A DNA stretch of 9,594 bases from Contendibacter sp031732755 (GCA_031732755.1 JAVMKI010000076.1:1-9594), one strand, 5' to 3'. Shown: positions 1 to 7,927, counted from the first letter of the stretch. The notes: generated by a model from the sequence alone, not told the origin. Numbers and translations are program-made.

Positions 1-16
1 GTCAAACTGCTACTGT

Positions 17-43
17 CTCCCCGGCAGAGCCGGGGGTTTTCTC
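17..43 (+). terminator. Rho-independent terminator of an upstream gene
   Basis: A perfect 7-bp GC-rich stem (CCCCGGC at 19-25, GCCGGGG at 29-35) with an AGA loop is followed by one G and then TTTTCTCT. This is a standard intrinsic terminator for a plus-strand gene that ends left of the window. The following 170 bases up to nagZ hold no gene. They contain a 7-bp stem-loop (59-65 with 71-77) and an AT-rich patch at 160-180, where TATCAT (165-170) could be a -10 element for nagZ, but I see no good -35 partner. Confidence 0.8.
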
Positions 44-212
44 TGGATAATAAAAGGATCGCGACCAGCCGTCGCGACGGGGCGTGGAAGAGAGCAGCGG
101 GGACGGCGTGGTGGATGGCGAGGATGGCGTGGGCATGTGGGCTGGCGAACGGGACGCGAATCATTATCATAAGACTATTTCATGGCGAATAGGCCGAACC
201 GAGGCGTGAACG

Positions 213-1259
213 ATGGCATTGGGACCGGTGATGCTAGGACTGGAAGGGATGGAACTGACCGCGCAAGAGCGGGAACTCCTGGGCCATCCGCTGGTGGGTG
301 GGGTGATCCTGTTCACCCGCAACTACCAATCGTCGGCGCAAATCGCGGCGCTGACCGCAGCGATCCACGCTCTGCGCCAGCCGCGCCTGTTGGTGGCGGT
401 GGATCACGAAGGCGGTCGAGTACAACGGTTCCGCGAGGGGTTTACCCGCTTGCCGGCGGTGCGCCGACTGGGTGAGATTTACGACCAGGACCGGATGCGC
501 GCCAAGCAACTGGCTCGCGTCACCGGCTGGTTGATGGCGGCCGAACTGCGAGCGGTGGGGGTAGACCTCAGCTTCGCCCCGGTGCTGGACCTGGATCACG
601 GCGTGAGCGGGATCATCGGCGACCGGGCGTTTCACCGCGACCCGGAAAGCGTGGCCGATCTGGCCCATGCCTACGTCAGCGGGATGCAGAAGGCCGGCAT
701 GGAAGCGGTCGGCAAGCACTTTCCCGGTCATGGAGGCATCGCCGCCGACTCGCATTTGGAACTGCCGGTGGACCCGCGCCCGCTCGCCGCGTTGGAGACA
801 ACGGATCTGCTCGCCTTCGAACGGATGATCCATTACGGACTGGCGGCGCTCATGCCGGCGCATGTGGTGTATCCCGCGGTGGACGAGCAACCGGCCGGAT
901 TCTCGGCGCGCTGGCTCAAGGGCATCCTGCGCCAGCGGCTGGAGTTCCAGGGCGTGATTTTCAGCGACGATCTGGACATGGCCGGCGCGCACGTTGCCGG
1001 CTCGCCGCCGGAACGGGCCCGCGCCGCGCTGGCGGCGGGTTGCGACATGGTGCTGGCCTGCAACGACCGTCAAGCCGCCGTCGCCATCCTGGATCACCTG
1101 CGCCATGTCCCCGATCCGGTGACCCAGGTGCGGTTGATTCGCCTGCACGGGCGTGGTCACCCTACCGCCGAGCGCCTGCGTCGCAACCCGGTCTGGCAAC
1201 GGGCGACGCGGCTGGTGCGTGATTACGATGCGTTTCCGCTGCTGGAAATGGATATTTGA
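213..1259 (+). CDS. nagZ: Beta-N-acetylhexosaminidase NagZ (peptidoglycan recycling)
   Basis: Cytoplasmic glycoside hydrolase family 3 enzyme. It removes the terminal GlcNAc from GlcNAc-1,6-anhydroMurNAc-peptides recovered from the cell wall; in many Gram-negatives the products also control AmpC beta-lactamase induction. The 348-residue length fits single-domain proteobacterial NagZ (about 340). The N-terminus (GPVMLGLEG, then HPLVGGVILFTRNY at 25-38) is the family opening. VDHEGGRVQRF (63-73) is the substrate-binding strand. KHFPGHG (168-174), followed by D179-S180-H181, carries the Asp-His acid/base dyad. FSDDLDM (250-256) holds the nucleophilic Asp, probably D252. No signal peptide is seen. 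The ATG at 213 is chosen because GAGG (201-204) lies 8 nt upstream and the family motif starts at once. The next gene begins 41 bp downstream on the same strand, so the two are probably cotranscribed. Confidence 0.95.
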   Translation: MALGPVMLGLEGMELTAQERELLGHPLVGGVILFTRNYQSSAQIAALTAAIHALRQPRLLVAVDHEGGRVQRFREGFTRLPAVRRLGEIYDQDRMRAKQLARVTGWLMAAELRAVGVDLSFAPVLDLDHGVSGIIGDRAFHRDPESVADLAHAYVSGMQKAGMEAVGKHFPGHGGIAADSHLELPVDPRPLAALETTDLLAFERMIHYGLAALMPAHVVYPAVDEQPAGFSARWLKGILRQRLEFQGVIFSDDLDMAGAHVAGSPPERARAALAAGCDMVLACNDRQAAVAILDHLRHVPDPVTQVRLIRLHGRGHPTAERLRRNPVWQRATRLVRDYDAFPLLEMDI

Positions 1260-1300
1260 GAGCGAAAACCCCAGCTTCTTCCTTGCTCCTGGAGTTCCCC

Positions 1301-1855
1301 ATGTCCCGCATTACCGCCGAACAGGCGCTTGCCGTGTTGCGCGAGGCCGAACTGCTCCACGCGCCAGAGCAAATCGAAATCGCCCTGGATCGAATGGCGG
1401 CCGCCATCACCGCCCGGTTGGAAGACCGAGACCCCTTGGTGCTGATGGTGATGAACGGCGCGTTCGTGGTGACCGCGGGGCTGGTCTCTCGGCTTCGGTT
1501 TCCGCTGCGGGTCGGCTATCTCCACGCTACCCGTTATCGCGGCGAGACGCACGGCGGCGCGATTGACTGGATCACCCGTCCCCGGCCGGCGGTGGCTGGG
1601 CAGACGGTGCTGGTGGTGGATGACATTTTCGACGAAGGCGACACGCTTAAGGCGATTGTGGATGAGGTGCGCCAGCAAGGCGCGGTGGCGGTCCATAGCG
1701 CGGTGCTGGCGAATAAGCGGCACGACCGCAAAGTATCTGGATTGACCGTGGATTTTGTCGGTTTGGAGATTCCGGATCGCTATGTCTTTGGCTGTGGCAT
1801 GGACTACCAGGAGTACTGGCGGCAATTGCCGGCCATTTATGCCGCTCGCGATTGA
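1301..1855 (+). CDS. hpt: Hypoxanthine-guanine phosphoribosyltransferase
   Basis: Purine salvage enzyme of the type I phosphoribosyltransferase family, joining PRPP to hypoxanthine and/or guanine to give IMP or GMP in the cytoplasm. The 184-residue product has the PRPP-binding signature VLVVDDIFDEGDT (103-115), a pyrophosphate-loop segment MNGAF (51-55) and the C-terminal base-binding region VGLEIPDRYVFGCGMDY (153-169). The reading frame is open from a TTG at 1256, but the ATG at 1301 is preferred: GGAG (1291-1294) lies 6 nt upstream and the start leaves a normal family length. It sits 41 bp after nagZ, a pairing known in gammaproteobacteria. Its last 19 bp overlap the 3' end of the convergent argH. 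Base preference cannot be read from sequence alone, so xanthine or another purine is possible. Confidence 0.9.
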   Translation: MSRITAEQALAVLREAELLHAPEQIEIALDRMAAAITARLEDRDPLVLMVMNGAFVVTAGLVSRLRFPLRVGYLHATRYRGETHGGAIDWITRPRPAVAGQTVLVVDDIFDEGDTLKAIVDEVRQQGAVAVHSAVLANKRHDRKVSGLTVDFVGLEIPDRYVFGCGMDYQEYWRQLPAIYAARD

Positions 1856-3276
1856 GCATCCAGCGCAGCGGCCATTTTTTCCGACACTTCCACCAGCCAC
1901 GCCCGCGCCACCGCCGCCGCTTCGCGCACCCGATCCGGCGCCGTGCCGCCCACCACCTGGCGAGCCGCCACCGAACCTTGCAACGACAACACCTCGAACA
2001 CGTCAAATTCGATCAGCGGCGAAAACTCCCGCAACTCGTCCAGCGTCATGTCCGCCAAATCCCGGTTGGTTTCCACGCCGCGCCGTACCGCCTTGCCGAC
2101 GGTCTCGTGGGCGTCGCGGAACGGTACGCCCTTGCGCACCAGATAATCGGCCAGATCGGTCGCGGTGGCGAAACCGCGCCGAGCGGCCTGGAGCATGTTG
2201 CCACGCTTGGGATGCAAGGCCGGAATCAGGTCGGCGAAGGCGCGCAGACAACCTTGCACCGTATCCACGGTATCGAACAGTGGTTCCTTGTCCTCCTGAT
2301 TGTCCTTGTTGTAGGCCAGTGGCTGGCTTTTCATCAAGGTCAGCAGCGCGATCAGATGGCCATTGACCCGTCCGACCTTGCCGCGCACCAGTTCCGGCAC
2401 GTCGGGATTCTTCTTCTGCGGCATGATCGACGAACCGGTGCAAAACCGGTCCGGCAAATCCACGAAATCGAACTGGGCCGAGGACCATAGCACCAACTCC
2501 TCCGCCATCCGCGATAGATGGGTCATCAGAATGGCCGACGCGGCGGCGAATTCGATGGCGAAATCCCGGTCGCTAACCGCATCCAGCGAGTTGGCGCACG
2601 GCGCGGCGAAATCCAGCAGTTGCGCGGTGTAGTGGCGATCCAACGGATAGCTGGTGCCGGCCAGCGCCGCCGCGCCCAGCGGCATGACGTTGACCCGCCC
2701 GCGGCAGTCCATCAGCCGCTCGTAATCGCGTTTGAGCATCTCGAACCAGGCCAGCAGATGATGGCCGAACGTGACCGGCTGGGCCACCTGCAAGTGGGTG
2801 AAACCGGGCATGATCGTGTCGGCCTCGCGCGTCGCCAGTTCCACCAACCCACTCAACAACCGCCGAATCTCGCTCGTAATGGCGTCGATGGCGTCGCGCA
2901 GGTACAAGCGAATGTCGGTGGCGACCTGATCGTTGCGCGAGCGACCGGTGTGCAAGCGCTTGCCGGCGTCGCCGATGCGCTCGGTCAGCCGCGCCTCGAT
3001 GTTCATGTGCACGTCTTCCAGCGCCACCGACCACTCGAACTCACCGCGCTCGATCTCGGCGCGAATTTCCTCCAGACCCCGCGCGATGGCCTCGCAATCC
3101 TCCGAGGATAATACTCCGACCCGCGCCAGCATTTGGGCGTGGGCGATGGAGCCGTTAATATCCTGCCGGTACATCCGTCGGTCGAAATCCACCGAGGCGG
3201 TGAACGCCGCCACGAAGGCATCGGTGCTCTCGGTAAAGCGCCCACCCCAACTTTGATTGGTCTGCTTGTCACTCAT
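1837..3276 (-). CDS. argH: Argininosuccinate lyase
   Basis: Catalyses the last step of arginine biosynthesis, splitting argininosuccinate into arginine and fumarate; homotetramer of the fumarase/aspartase superfamily. The protein is 479 residues, about 20 more than the E. coli enzyme, with a few extra residues at each end. It has the usual WGGRF opening (10-14), HTGRSRNDQVATD (109-121), GFTHLQ (158-163) with the catalytic histidine H161, and the superfamily signature GSSIMPQKKNPD (281-292) on the flexible catalytic loop. The frame stays open upstream to 3648, but that stretch is antisense to hemC. The ATG at 3276 is chosen because family homology starts there; only a weak AAGA-type ribosome site precedes it. 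It is divergent from hemC across 46 bp and convergent with hpt, overlapping its end by 19 bp. Confidence 0.96.
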   Translation of the reverse strand: MSDKQTNQSWGGRFTESTDAFVAAFTASVDFDRRMYRQDINGSIAHAQMLARVGVLSSEDCEAIARGLEEIRAEIERGEFEWSVALEDVHMNIEARLTERIGDAGKRLHTGRSRNDQVATDIRLYLRDAIDAITSEIRRLLSGLVELATREADTIMPGFTHLQVAQPVTFGHHLLAWFEMLKRDYERLMDCRGRVNVMPLGAAALAGTSYPLDRHYTAQLLDFAAPCANSLDAVSDRDFAIEFAAASAILMTHLSRMAEELVLWSSAQFDFVDLPDRFCTGSSIMPQKKNPDVPELVRGKVGRVNGHLIALLTLMKSQPLAYNKDNQEDKEPLFDTVDTVQGCLRAFADLIPALHPKRGNMLQAARRGFATATDLADYLVRKGVPFRDAHETVGKAVRRGVETNRDLADMTLDELREFSPLIEFDVFEVLSLQGSVAARQVVGGTAPDRVREAAAVARAWLVEVSEKMAAALDAQSRAA

Positions 3277-3322
3277 CGGATATTCTTTACGGTTAATAAG
3301 GACGTCATAGCTTAACAAAACC
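3277..3322. promoter_or_regulatory. Compact divergent argH/hemC intergenic region
   Basis: These 46 bp are all that separates the two divergent start codons, so both 5' leaders must lie here and any promoters must overlap or extend into coding sequence. It is the most AT-rich stretch of the core region. A weak plus-strand candidate is TTTACG (3286-3291) and TAGCTT (3308-3313), spaced 16 bp. On the minus strand, TTGTTA and TATTAA-like hexamers occur, but with poor spacing. A GACGTC palindrome lies at 3301-3306. Neither start has a strong Shine-Dalgarno sequence: AAGGA (3298-3302) is about 20 nt from the hemC ATG. Assigned by position; the promoter elements are guesses. Confidence 0.4.
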
Positions 3323-4255
3323 ATGCAACCCGATACCCTGCGCATCGCCACCCGAAAAAGCCCACTCGCTCTTTGGCAAGCCGAACACGTCGCCGCGCGC
3401 CTGCGCCAGGCCCATCCCGGCCTGCGGATCGAATTGATCGGCATGATGACCCGCGGCGACAAAATTCTCGATAGCCCCCTGGCCAAGGTCGGTGGCAAAG
3501 GTTTATTCGTCAAGGAATTGGAGCAGGGATTATTGGAAGGCCGCGCCGATCTCGCTGTGCATTCGATGAAGGACGTGCCGGTGGACTTTCCCGCCGGGTT
3601 GGGTTTGCCGGTGATGCTGGCGCGCGAGGACCCGCGCGATGCCTTCATCTCCCGCCGTCACGCTCACCCCAGCGCCCTCCCCGCCCACGCTCGGGTGGGT
3701 ACCTCCAGCCTGCGCCGGCAATGCCAACTGGCCGCCCACTATCCCGGCTGGGAAATCCGCGGCCTGCGCGGCAATGTCGGCAGTCGGCTGGCCAAACTGG
3801 ATGCCGGTGAGTTTGACGCGATCCTCCTCGCCGCCGCTGGCCTCCAGCGGCTGGGACTGGAAGAGCGCATTACCCTGACGTTGGAACCGGAATTCAGCTT
3901 GCCCGCCATCGGTCAGGGCGTCATCGGGATCGAATGCCGGTTGGATGACGCGCGAACGCGAGAATTGATCGCCGCGCTCGACGATCCCCCCACCCAGGTT
4001 CGGGTCGCGGCGGAACGGGCGTTCAACGCCCGCCTGCAGGGCGGTTGCCAGGTGCCTATCGCGGGTCACGCGCTGCTGGACAGCGGGCAACTCTGGCTGC
4101 GCGGCCTGGTTGGCGAACCCGACGGCAGCCAGATCATCGCGGGCGAAATCCGCGGCCCGGTGGCGGAGGCCGAAAGCCTCGGCGCGACATTGGCCGAAGA
4201 GCTGCTCGAACGTGGCGCCGACGCCATCTTGCGGCGGCTGCTCGCGGCGTGCTGA
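3323..4255 (+). CDS. hemC: Hydroxymethylbilane synthase (porphobilinogen deaminase)
   Basis: Cytoplasmic enzyme that joins four porphobilinogen molecules into hydroxymethylbilane, using a covalently bound dipyrromethane cofactor. The 310-residue length is typical. RIATRKSPLALWQA (7-20) is the family N-terminus. HSMKDVP (80-86) contains the catalytic aspartate D84. GTSSLRRQ (126-133) is part of the substrate-binding arginine cluster. LQGGCQVPI (238-246) carries C242, the cofactor-attachment cysteine, at the same number as in E. coli. The ATG at 3323 places these motifs exactly where expected although no good ribosome site precedes it. It is first in a same-strand run hemC-hemD-hemX-hemY, and hemD starts 3 bp after its stop codon, which suggests translational coupling. 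Confidence 0.97.
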   Translation: MQPDTLRIATRKSPLALWQAEHVAARLRQAHPGLRIELIGMMTRGDKILDSPLAKVGGKGLFVKELEQGLLEGRADLAVHSMKDVPVDFPAGLGLPVMLAREDPRDAFISRRHAHPSALPAHARVGTSSLRRQCQLAAHYPGWEIRGLRGNVGSRLAKLDAGEFDAILLAAAGLQRLGLEERITLTLEPEFSLPAIGQGVIGIECRLDDARTRELIAALDDPPTQVRVAAERAFNARLQGGCQVPIAGHALLDSGQLWLRGLVGEPDGSQIIAGEIRGPVAEAESLGATLAEELLERGADAILRRLLAAC

Positions 4256-4258
4256 AGC

Positions 4259-5095
4259 ATGCGCCACTCAACCTCGCTCCCCACCCCCCGCTCGCCAATG
4301 GGCGAGGAGCGGAATTCGCTCGCCGGCCTGGGCGTATTGGTCACCCGGCCCGAACGCCAGGCCGATGCCCTCTGCCAACGGATCGAACAACACGGCGGCA
4401 TCGCGATCCGCCATCCGACATTGGTGATCCGCGAGCCGCGCGATTGGGCGCCAGCGTTGGTTCTTTTCGACCGGTTGACCGAATACGATCTAGCCATTTT
4501 TACCAGCGCCAACGCCGTGGGCCAGGCCATGCCCCGGATTCGGGAACGCGGCGGCCTCCCACCTCGATTGGAGATTACCGCCATCGGCCAGGCGACGGCG
4601 CGCGCGTTGGCTCGCCATGGCGTTGACCGTTGCCTGCGACCTCAACAGGGTTTTACCAGCGAAGCACTGTTGGCCCTGCCTCGCTTCCAGCAAGTGACTG
4701 GCCAGGCCATCGTCATCGTGCGCGGCGAAGGCGGTCGGGAGTTGCTGACCGAGACCCTGACCGCCCGTGGCGCGCGAGTCGCCCATGCCGAGGTCTATCG
4801 GCGCGAGCGGCCCACTCTGAATACCGCCGCGTTGCTGGAGCGCTGGGCGCGCGGCGAAATTGGCGCGGTGGTGGTCACCAGCGCCGAGAGCCTGCTGAAT
4901 CTATTTGATATGCTAGGCACCGACGGGCAGGATTATCTCTGTAAAACCCCCCTGATCGTGGTCAGCGCCCGCATCCAGCAAACCGCCGTGGCGCTAGGTT
5001 GCCACCGGCATCAACTCGCCCGGGACGCCAGCGATGACGCCATCCTCGCCGCGCTGCTCGACCCGACCGCGACTTCCCTCTCATCCGCTCGGTAA
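4259..5095 (+). CDS. hemD: Uroporphyrinogen-III synthase
   Basis: Closes and isomerises hydroxymethylbilane into uroporphyrinogen III, the branch point for haem, sirohaem and cobalamin. The 278-residue protein shows the two-lobed HemD pattern: GVLVTRPERQA (25-35), IFTSANAV (80-87), ITAIGQATARAL (106-117), IVRGEGGRELL (153-163) with AEVYRRERP (177-185), and VVVTSAESL (204-212). Sequence identity between HemD proteins is low, so position behind hemC adds weight. The start is uncertain. ATG 4259 follows the hemC stop by 3 bp; ATG 4298 (residue 14) would remove a Pro/Ser-rich leader. Neither has a Shine-Dalgarno sequence. The first ~18 codons overlap a palindromic repeat (4272-4314), so the leader is probably repeat-derived and not part of the fold. 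Confidence 0.93.
   Translation: MRHSTSLPTPRSPMGEERNSLAGLGVLVTRPERQADALCQRIEQHGGIAIRHPTLVIREPRDWAPALVLFDRLTEYDLAIFTSANAVGQAMPRIRERGGLPPRLEITAIGQATARALARHGVDRCLRPQQGFTSEALLALPRFQQVTGQAIVIVRGEGGRELLTETLTARGARVAHAEVYRRERPTLNTAALLERWARGEIGAVVVTSAESLLNLFDMLGTDGQDYLCKTPLIVVSARIQQTAVALGCHRHQLARDASDDAILAALLDPTATSLSSAR
4272..4314. repeat. Palindromic repeat inside the hemD start region
   Basis: A C-rich left half leads into an inverted repeat (CTCGCC at 4291-4296, GGCGAG at 4301-4306, loop AATG), then AGCGGAAT. Its order, CCTCGC then CCC-rich run then stem then GGAAT, matches the copy after hemY at 7895-7927. Both resemble the short dispersed intergenic palindromes common in GC-rich proteobacteria. 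The hemD alternative start ATG (4298-4300) lies in the hairpin loop. The resemblance was judged by eye. Confidence 0.45.
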
Positions 5096-5101
5096 CGCGA
5101 C

Positions 5102-6547
5102 ATGACAGACCAGACCTCGGATAACAACGACAAGGCCAAAACCGTATCGGTCGCCAAGGCCACTCCCACGACCGCCGCTTCTCCCGGCAAACCACTTCAA
5201 CCCGACCCCGCGCCCGCGCCCGCGCCCAAGAGCGGCCGTGGCGTGGCATGGTTGGCGCTCCTCGTTGGCTTGGGCGCTGGCGGTGGCAGTGGCTATCTGT
5301 GGTATCTCTGGCAGCGGGATCAAGCCGCGCAGGTCACCCGACTGGACCAGGCGATCAAGCAGGCCGTCGCCCAGCGCGATCCCGAATTTCAGGCGCTGAA
5401 AGCCCAAGTCCAGCAACTGCAAGGACTGAAAACCGGGCTCGACCAGGCGCGCGCCGATCAGCAGGCGCTCAGGGAGCAGTTGCTGGGCCTGACCGGCGAC
5501 TTGCAGCCGCTGAAAAACGCCATGGAACTGCACAAGGGCGAGAACGAAATCATCAAGGGGGAAATGAAGCTGCTGCGGGAGAGCCACGAGACCCACAAGT
5601 CCTCGGTGCAGAAACAACACAGCGAGCTGAGCGCGCAGTTGCAGGGTGACGAGAATCGCTTGGCGAAACAGAACGAGCAACTGCAAAACTTGAGGCTGGG
5701 TCTGAGCGGCCTGACCGAGCAACTGGAAATCGTCAAGACCCTGGTGGCCAAGGGCGGCGACGTCAACGCGTTTCCGCTGGCGGAAGTGGATTATCTACTG
5801 CGGCTGGCCGATACCAAATTGAAGCTGGAGCGCAACGTGCCCGCTGCCCGGCTGGCGCTGGAAGTCGCCCAGCAACGGCTCAAGGCGGTCAATGAAAGCG
5901 CCATGGCCCCAGTGCAAACCATGCTTGGCGAGACCATCGCCAGCCTGCGCGGCGTGAAATTGCCCGATTTTTCCGCCCTGGCCCACAAAGTGGCGGAGAT
6001 GCAGAAGGAAATCGGTGGCCTGCCCTTGCGGATTACCTCCGGGGTGCCGGACATCAAGAACCGGGTCAAGCCCGCCGCCAACGCCACCGTCAGCACCGAC
6101 ACCGAACGCCCCTGGTGGGAGCGCGGCAGCGAAGCGGTCTGGAATCAGTTCAAGGACATCGTGGTGATCCGTCGCGTGCGCAGCGACGCGCCACCATTGA
6201 TCGCGATGGAAGAGGAGTTCTTCCTGCGCCAGAACTTGCGGCTAGAACTGGAAAGCCTGCGGACGGCGCTGCTGCGCGGCGACGCCGAGGCTTATCGAGA
6301 CTCCCATGATCTGATCGACCAGTGGACCCAGCAGTATTTCGACACCGAGGACAAGCGGGTCATCGCGTTCCTCGCCGAATTGAAGGCGTTGCAAACCGTC
6401 GAGTTCAATCCCTACATCCCGGATCTGACTGGCCTCAACCAGGCGTTCGGTGAAGCCATGAGCCACCGGCAACCGATCCGCACGCTCGGCAAAGCCCCGG
6501 CGGCGCCCGTCGAACCGGCGACGACGAGTGGAGGAGCGCAACCATGA
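5102..6547 (+). CDS. hemX: HemX-like membrane-anchored haem cluster protein
   Basis: A 481-residue protein of the HemX family. The family is often labelled uroporphyrinogen-III C-methyltransferase, but no SAM-methyltransferase motif is visible here, so that activity should not be assumed. Topology: a polar cytoplasmic N-terminus of about 47 residues with a Pro/Ala stretch (36-42, encoded by three GCGCCC hexamers), one transmembrane segment at about 48-70, then a long Gln/Lys/Glu-rich region (about 75-215) with coiled-coil character, and a C-terminal periplasmic domain containing PWWERGSEAVWNQFKDIVVIRR, where the family is most conserved. It starts 6 bp after hemD and its TGA overlaps the hemY ATG (ATGA). 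The exact role is unknown; a scaffold for haem-pathway enzymes at the membrane is inference from context. Confidence 0.88.
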   Translation: MTDQTSDNNDKAKTVSVAKATPTTAASPGKPLQPDPAPAPAPKSGRGVAWLALLVGLGAGGGSGYLWYLWQRDQAAQVTRLDQAIKQAVAQRDPEFQALKAQVQQLQGLKTGLDQARADQQALREQLLGLTGDLQPLKNAMELHKGENEIIKGEMKLLRESHETHKSSVQKQHSELSAQLQGDENRLAKQNEQLQNLRLGLSGLTEQLEIVKTLVAKGGDVNAFPLAEVDYLLRLADTKLKLERNVPAARLALEVAQQRLKAVNESAMAPVQTMLGETIASLRGVKLPDFSALAHKVAEMQKEIGGLPLRITSGVPDIKNRVKPAANATVSTDTERPWWERGSEAVWNQFKDIVVIRRVRSDAPPLIAMEEEFFLRQNLRLELESLRTALLRGDAEAYRDSHDLIDQWTQQYFDTEDKRVIAFLAELKALQTVEFNPYIPDLTGLNQAFGEAMSHRQPIRTLGKAPAAPVEPATTSGGAQP

Positions 6548-7821
6548 GGTTGTTGATCAGCGTCATCGTTACCCTGTTTGCCTCGGTCTGGATGGCGCTC
6601 GCGCTCCGCCAGGATCCGGGTTATGCGATGTTCAGCATCGGCCAGTGGACCGTCGAAACCAGTTTCGCTTTCCTGATGCTGGTCCTAATCGCCCTGTTCG
6701 TCGCGTTCTACTTTCTGGTCCGGCTGGCCATTCGGCTGTGGCATACCCCCGGCCACACCCTGATGGCCAACCGGCGGCGGTTGCAACGCCGGGCGCGGCG
6801 GTTGTTCAATCTGGGCAATCGGCAACTGGCGGCTGGGCAGTGGGCGGCGGCGGAGAAAACCCTGCTCAAGAGCGCCGCGCACAGCGAAACGCCCGCGTTG
6901 GACTATCTGAGCGCGGCGCGGGCCACCCATCATCTCAGTGATGTGAAGTGGCGGCGCGATCTGCACTTGCGCAAGGCCGAGGAGTCGCCGGATGCCGACA
7001 AGCTGATGGTGCAACTGACTCGGGTGGAATTTTTGCTCGACGACCAGCAAGCCGAGCAGGCCCGCCCCATTTTGGAATCCCTGCACACCCTCAACCCACG
7101 TCATCCAGGCGTCTTACTGTGGCTGGCCCGCTGCTATCGGCAATTGAGCGCCTGGGAGCCCCTGCAACAGTTATTGCCGGAATTGCAGAAACAGAAGGTA
7201 TTTGGCCCGGAATCGTTCGCCGAAATAGAGAGTGAGGTTTACCACGCCCGGCTGCAAAGCATCGCCGCTGGTGGTTCGCTGGAAACGCTGCGGACATTGT
7301 GGAAGCAGGTGCCCGCTTCGGTGCGCGAGGGAAACGAGGCGTTGCTGGTGGACTACGCCACCGTCCTGTGCGAATTCGACGCCTTCGACGATGCCGAAAC
7401 GTTGTTGCGTGAAGCGATCAACCGGCGCTGGAGCATCAAGCTGGTGGTGGGTTATGGGATGCTGGGGCGCGGCAACGCCGCCACGCAACTGGCGGCGGCC
7501 GAAAGCTGGCTGGCGCAGCATGGCGACGATCCCTATCTGTTACTCACTCTGGGCCGGCTGGCTAAACGCTGCCAGCAAGCCGCCAAGGCGCGAAATTATC
7601 TGGAGCGCAGCATCCAGCTCATGCCGACGCCGGACGCCTATCAGGAACTGGGCGAGTTGCTGGAATCCCTGCACGAACTGACCTACGCGGGTCAGTGCTT
7701 CCACGCGGGGCTGCGGTTACTGGTCGGAAAACCGCAGGAGCAACAGGGAGTTACGTTGCCTGCCGCCGAGGCGGCGCAACAACTGCAAGCGCCAAACCCC
7801 TCGCCGGTGGCGGCAAGCTAA
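6544..7821 (+). CDS. hemY: HemY-like inner-membrane TPR protein
   Basis: A 425-residue protein of the proteobacterial HemY family. It is unrelated to the Gram-positive HemY protoporphyrinogen oxidase of the same name. Two transmembrane segments (about 3-21 and 41-65) form the HemY N-terminal domain, followed by a basic stretch (NRRRLQRRARRLF, 76-88). The rest is helical with TPR-like repeats, for example LFNLGNRQLAAGQWAAAEKTLL (87-108) and later DAYQELGELLESLHELTYAGQCFHAGLRLL. The start is supported by GGAGG (6530-6534) 9 nt upstream and by the ATGA overlap with hemX. It ends the haem cluster. In E. coli the hemCDXY genes form one operon; the biochemical function of HemY is not established, and an interaction or scaffold role is inferred from the TPRs. 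Confidence 0.92.
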   Translation: MRLLISVIVTLFASVWMALALRQDPGYAMFSIGQWTVETSFAFLMLVLIALFVAFYFLVRLAIRLWHTPGHTLMANRRRLQRRARRLFNLGNRQLAAGQWAAAEKTLLKSAAHSETPALDYLSAARATHHLSDVKWRRDLHLRKAEESPDADKLMVQLTRVEFLLDDQQAEQARPILESLHTLNPRHPGVLLWLARCYRQLSAWEPLQQLLPELQKQKVFGPESFAEIESEVYHARLQSIAAGGSLETLRTLWKQVPASVREGNEALLVDYATVLCEFDAFDDAETLLREAINRRWSIKLVVGYGMLGRGNAATQLAAAESWLAQHGDDPYLLLTLGRLAKRCQQAAKARNYLERSIQLMPTPDAYQELGELLESLHELTYAGQCFHAGLRLLVGKPQEQQGVTLPAAEAAQQLQAPNPSPVAAS

Positions 7822-7894
7822 CCCGCAAGCGTTCGGTCTCCTTACCCTGGCGGGGCACGGTCGGTAAAGGGGAATGATTTCGCCCATGACGGAA

Positions 7895-7927
7895 CCTCGC
7901 CCCATCCCCTCCTGCTGGGAGGGGAAT
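7895..7927. repeat. Palindromic repeat after hemY, second copy
   Basis: A perfect 8-bp inverted repeat (TCCCCTCC at 7905-7912, GGAGGGGA at 7918-7925) with loop TGCTG is preceded by CCTCGCCCC and followed by AATAAAA. It has the same layout as the element at 4272-4314. It could help end the hem transcript, but no T-run follows on either strand, so I call it a repeat and not a terminator. It marks the point where base composition changes from GC-rich core to AT-richer accessory sequence. Confidence 0.55.

Noticed and set aside
234..1199. Long minus-strand open frame opposite nagZ (321 codons)
   Set aside because: It is an antisense shadow of nagZ in GC-rich DNA. The translation is Arg/His/Gln-rich with no family motif, while the plus strand has a complete NagZ signature.
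1256..1300. TTG start at 1256 for the phosphoribosyltransferase
   Set aside because: It overlaps the nagZ stop codon, and the extra 15 residues look non-conserved. The ATG at 1301 has GGAG at proper spacing.
3277..3648. Upstream extension of argH to 3648
   Set aside because: The extra codons are antisense to the hemC coding region, and argininosuccinate lyase homology begins at the ATG at 3276.
5102..6547. HemX as a working uroporphyrinogen-III C-methyltransferase
   Set aside because: The family is often labelled so, but the sequence shows a membrane anchor plus Gln/Lys/Glu-rich coiled-coil-like region and no SAM-binding methyltransferase motifs.
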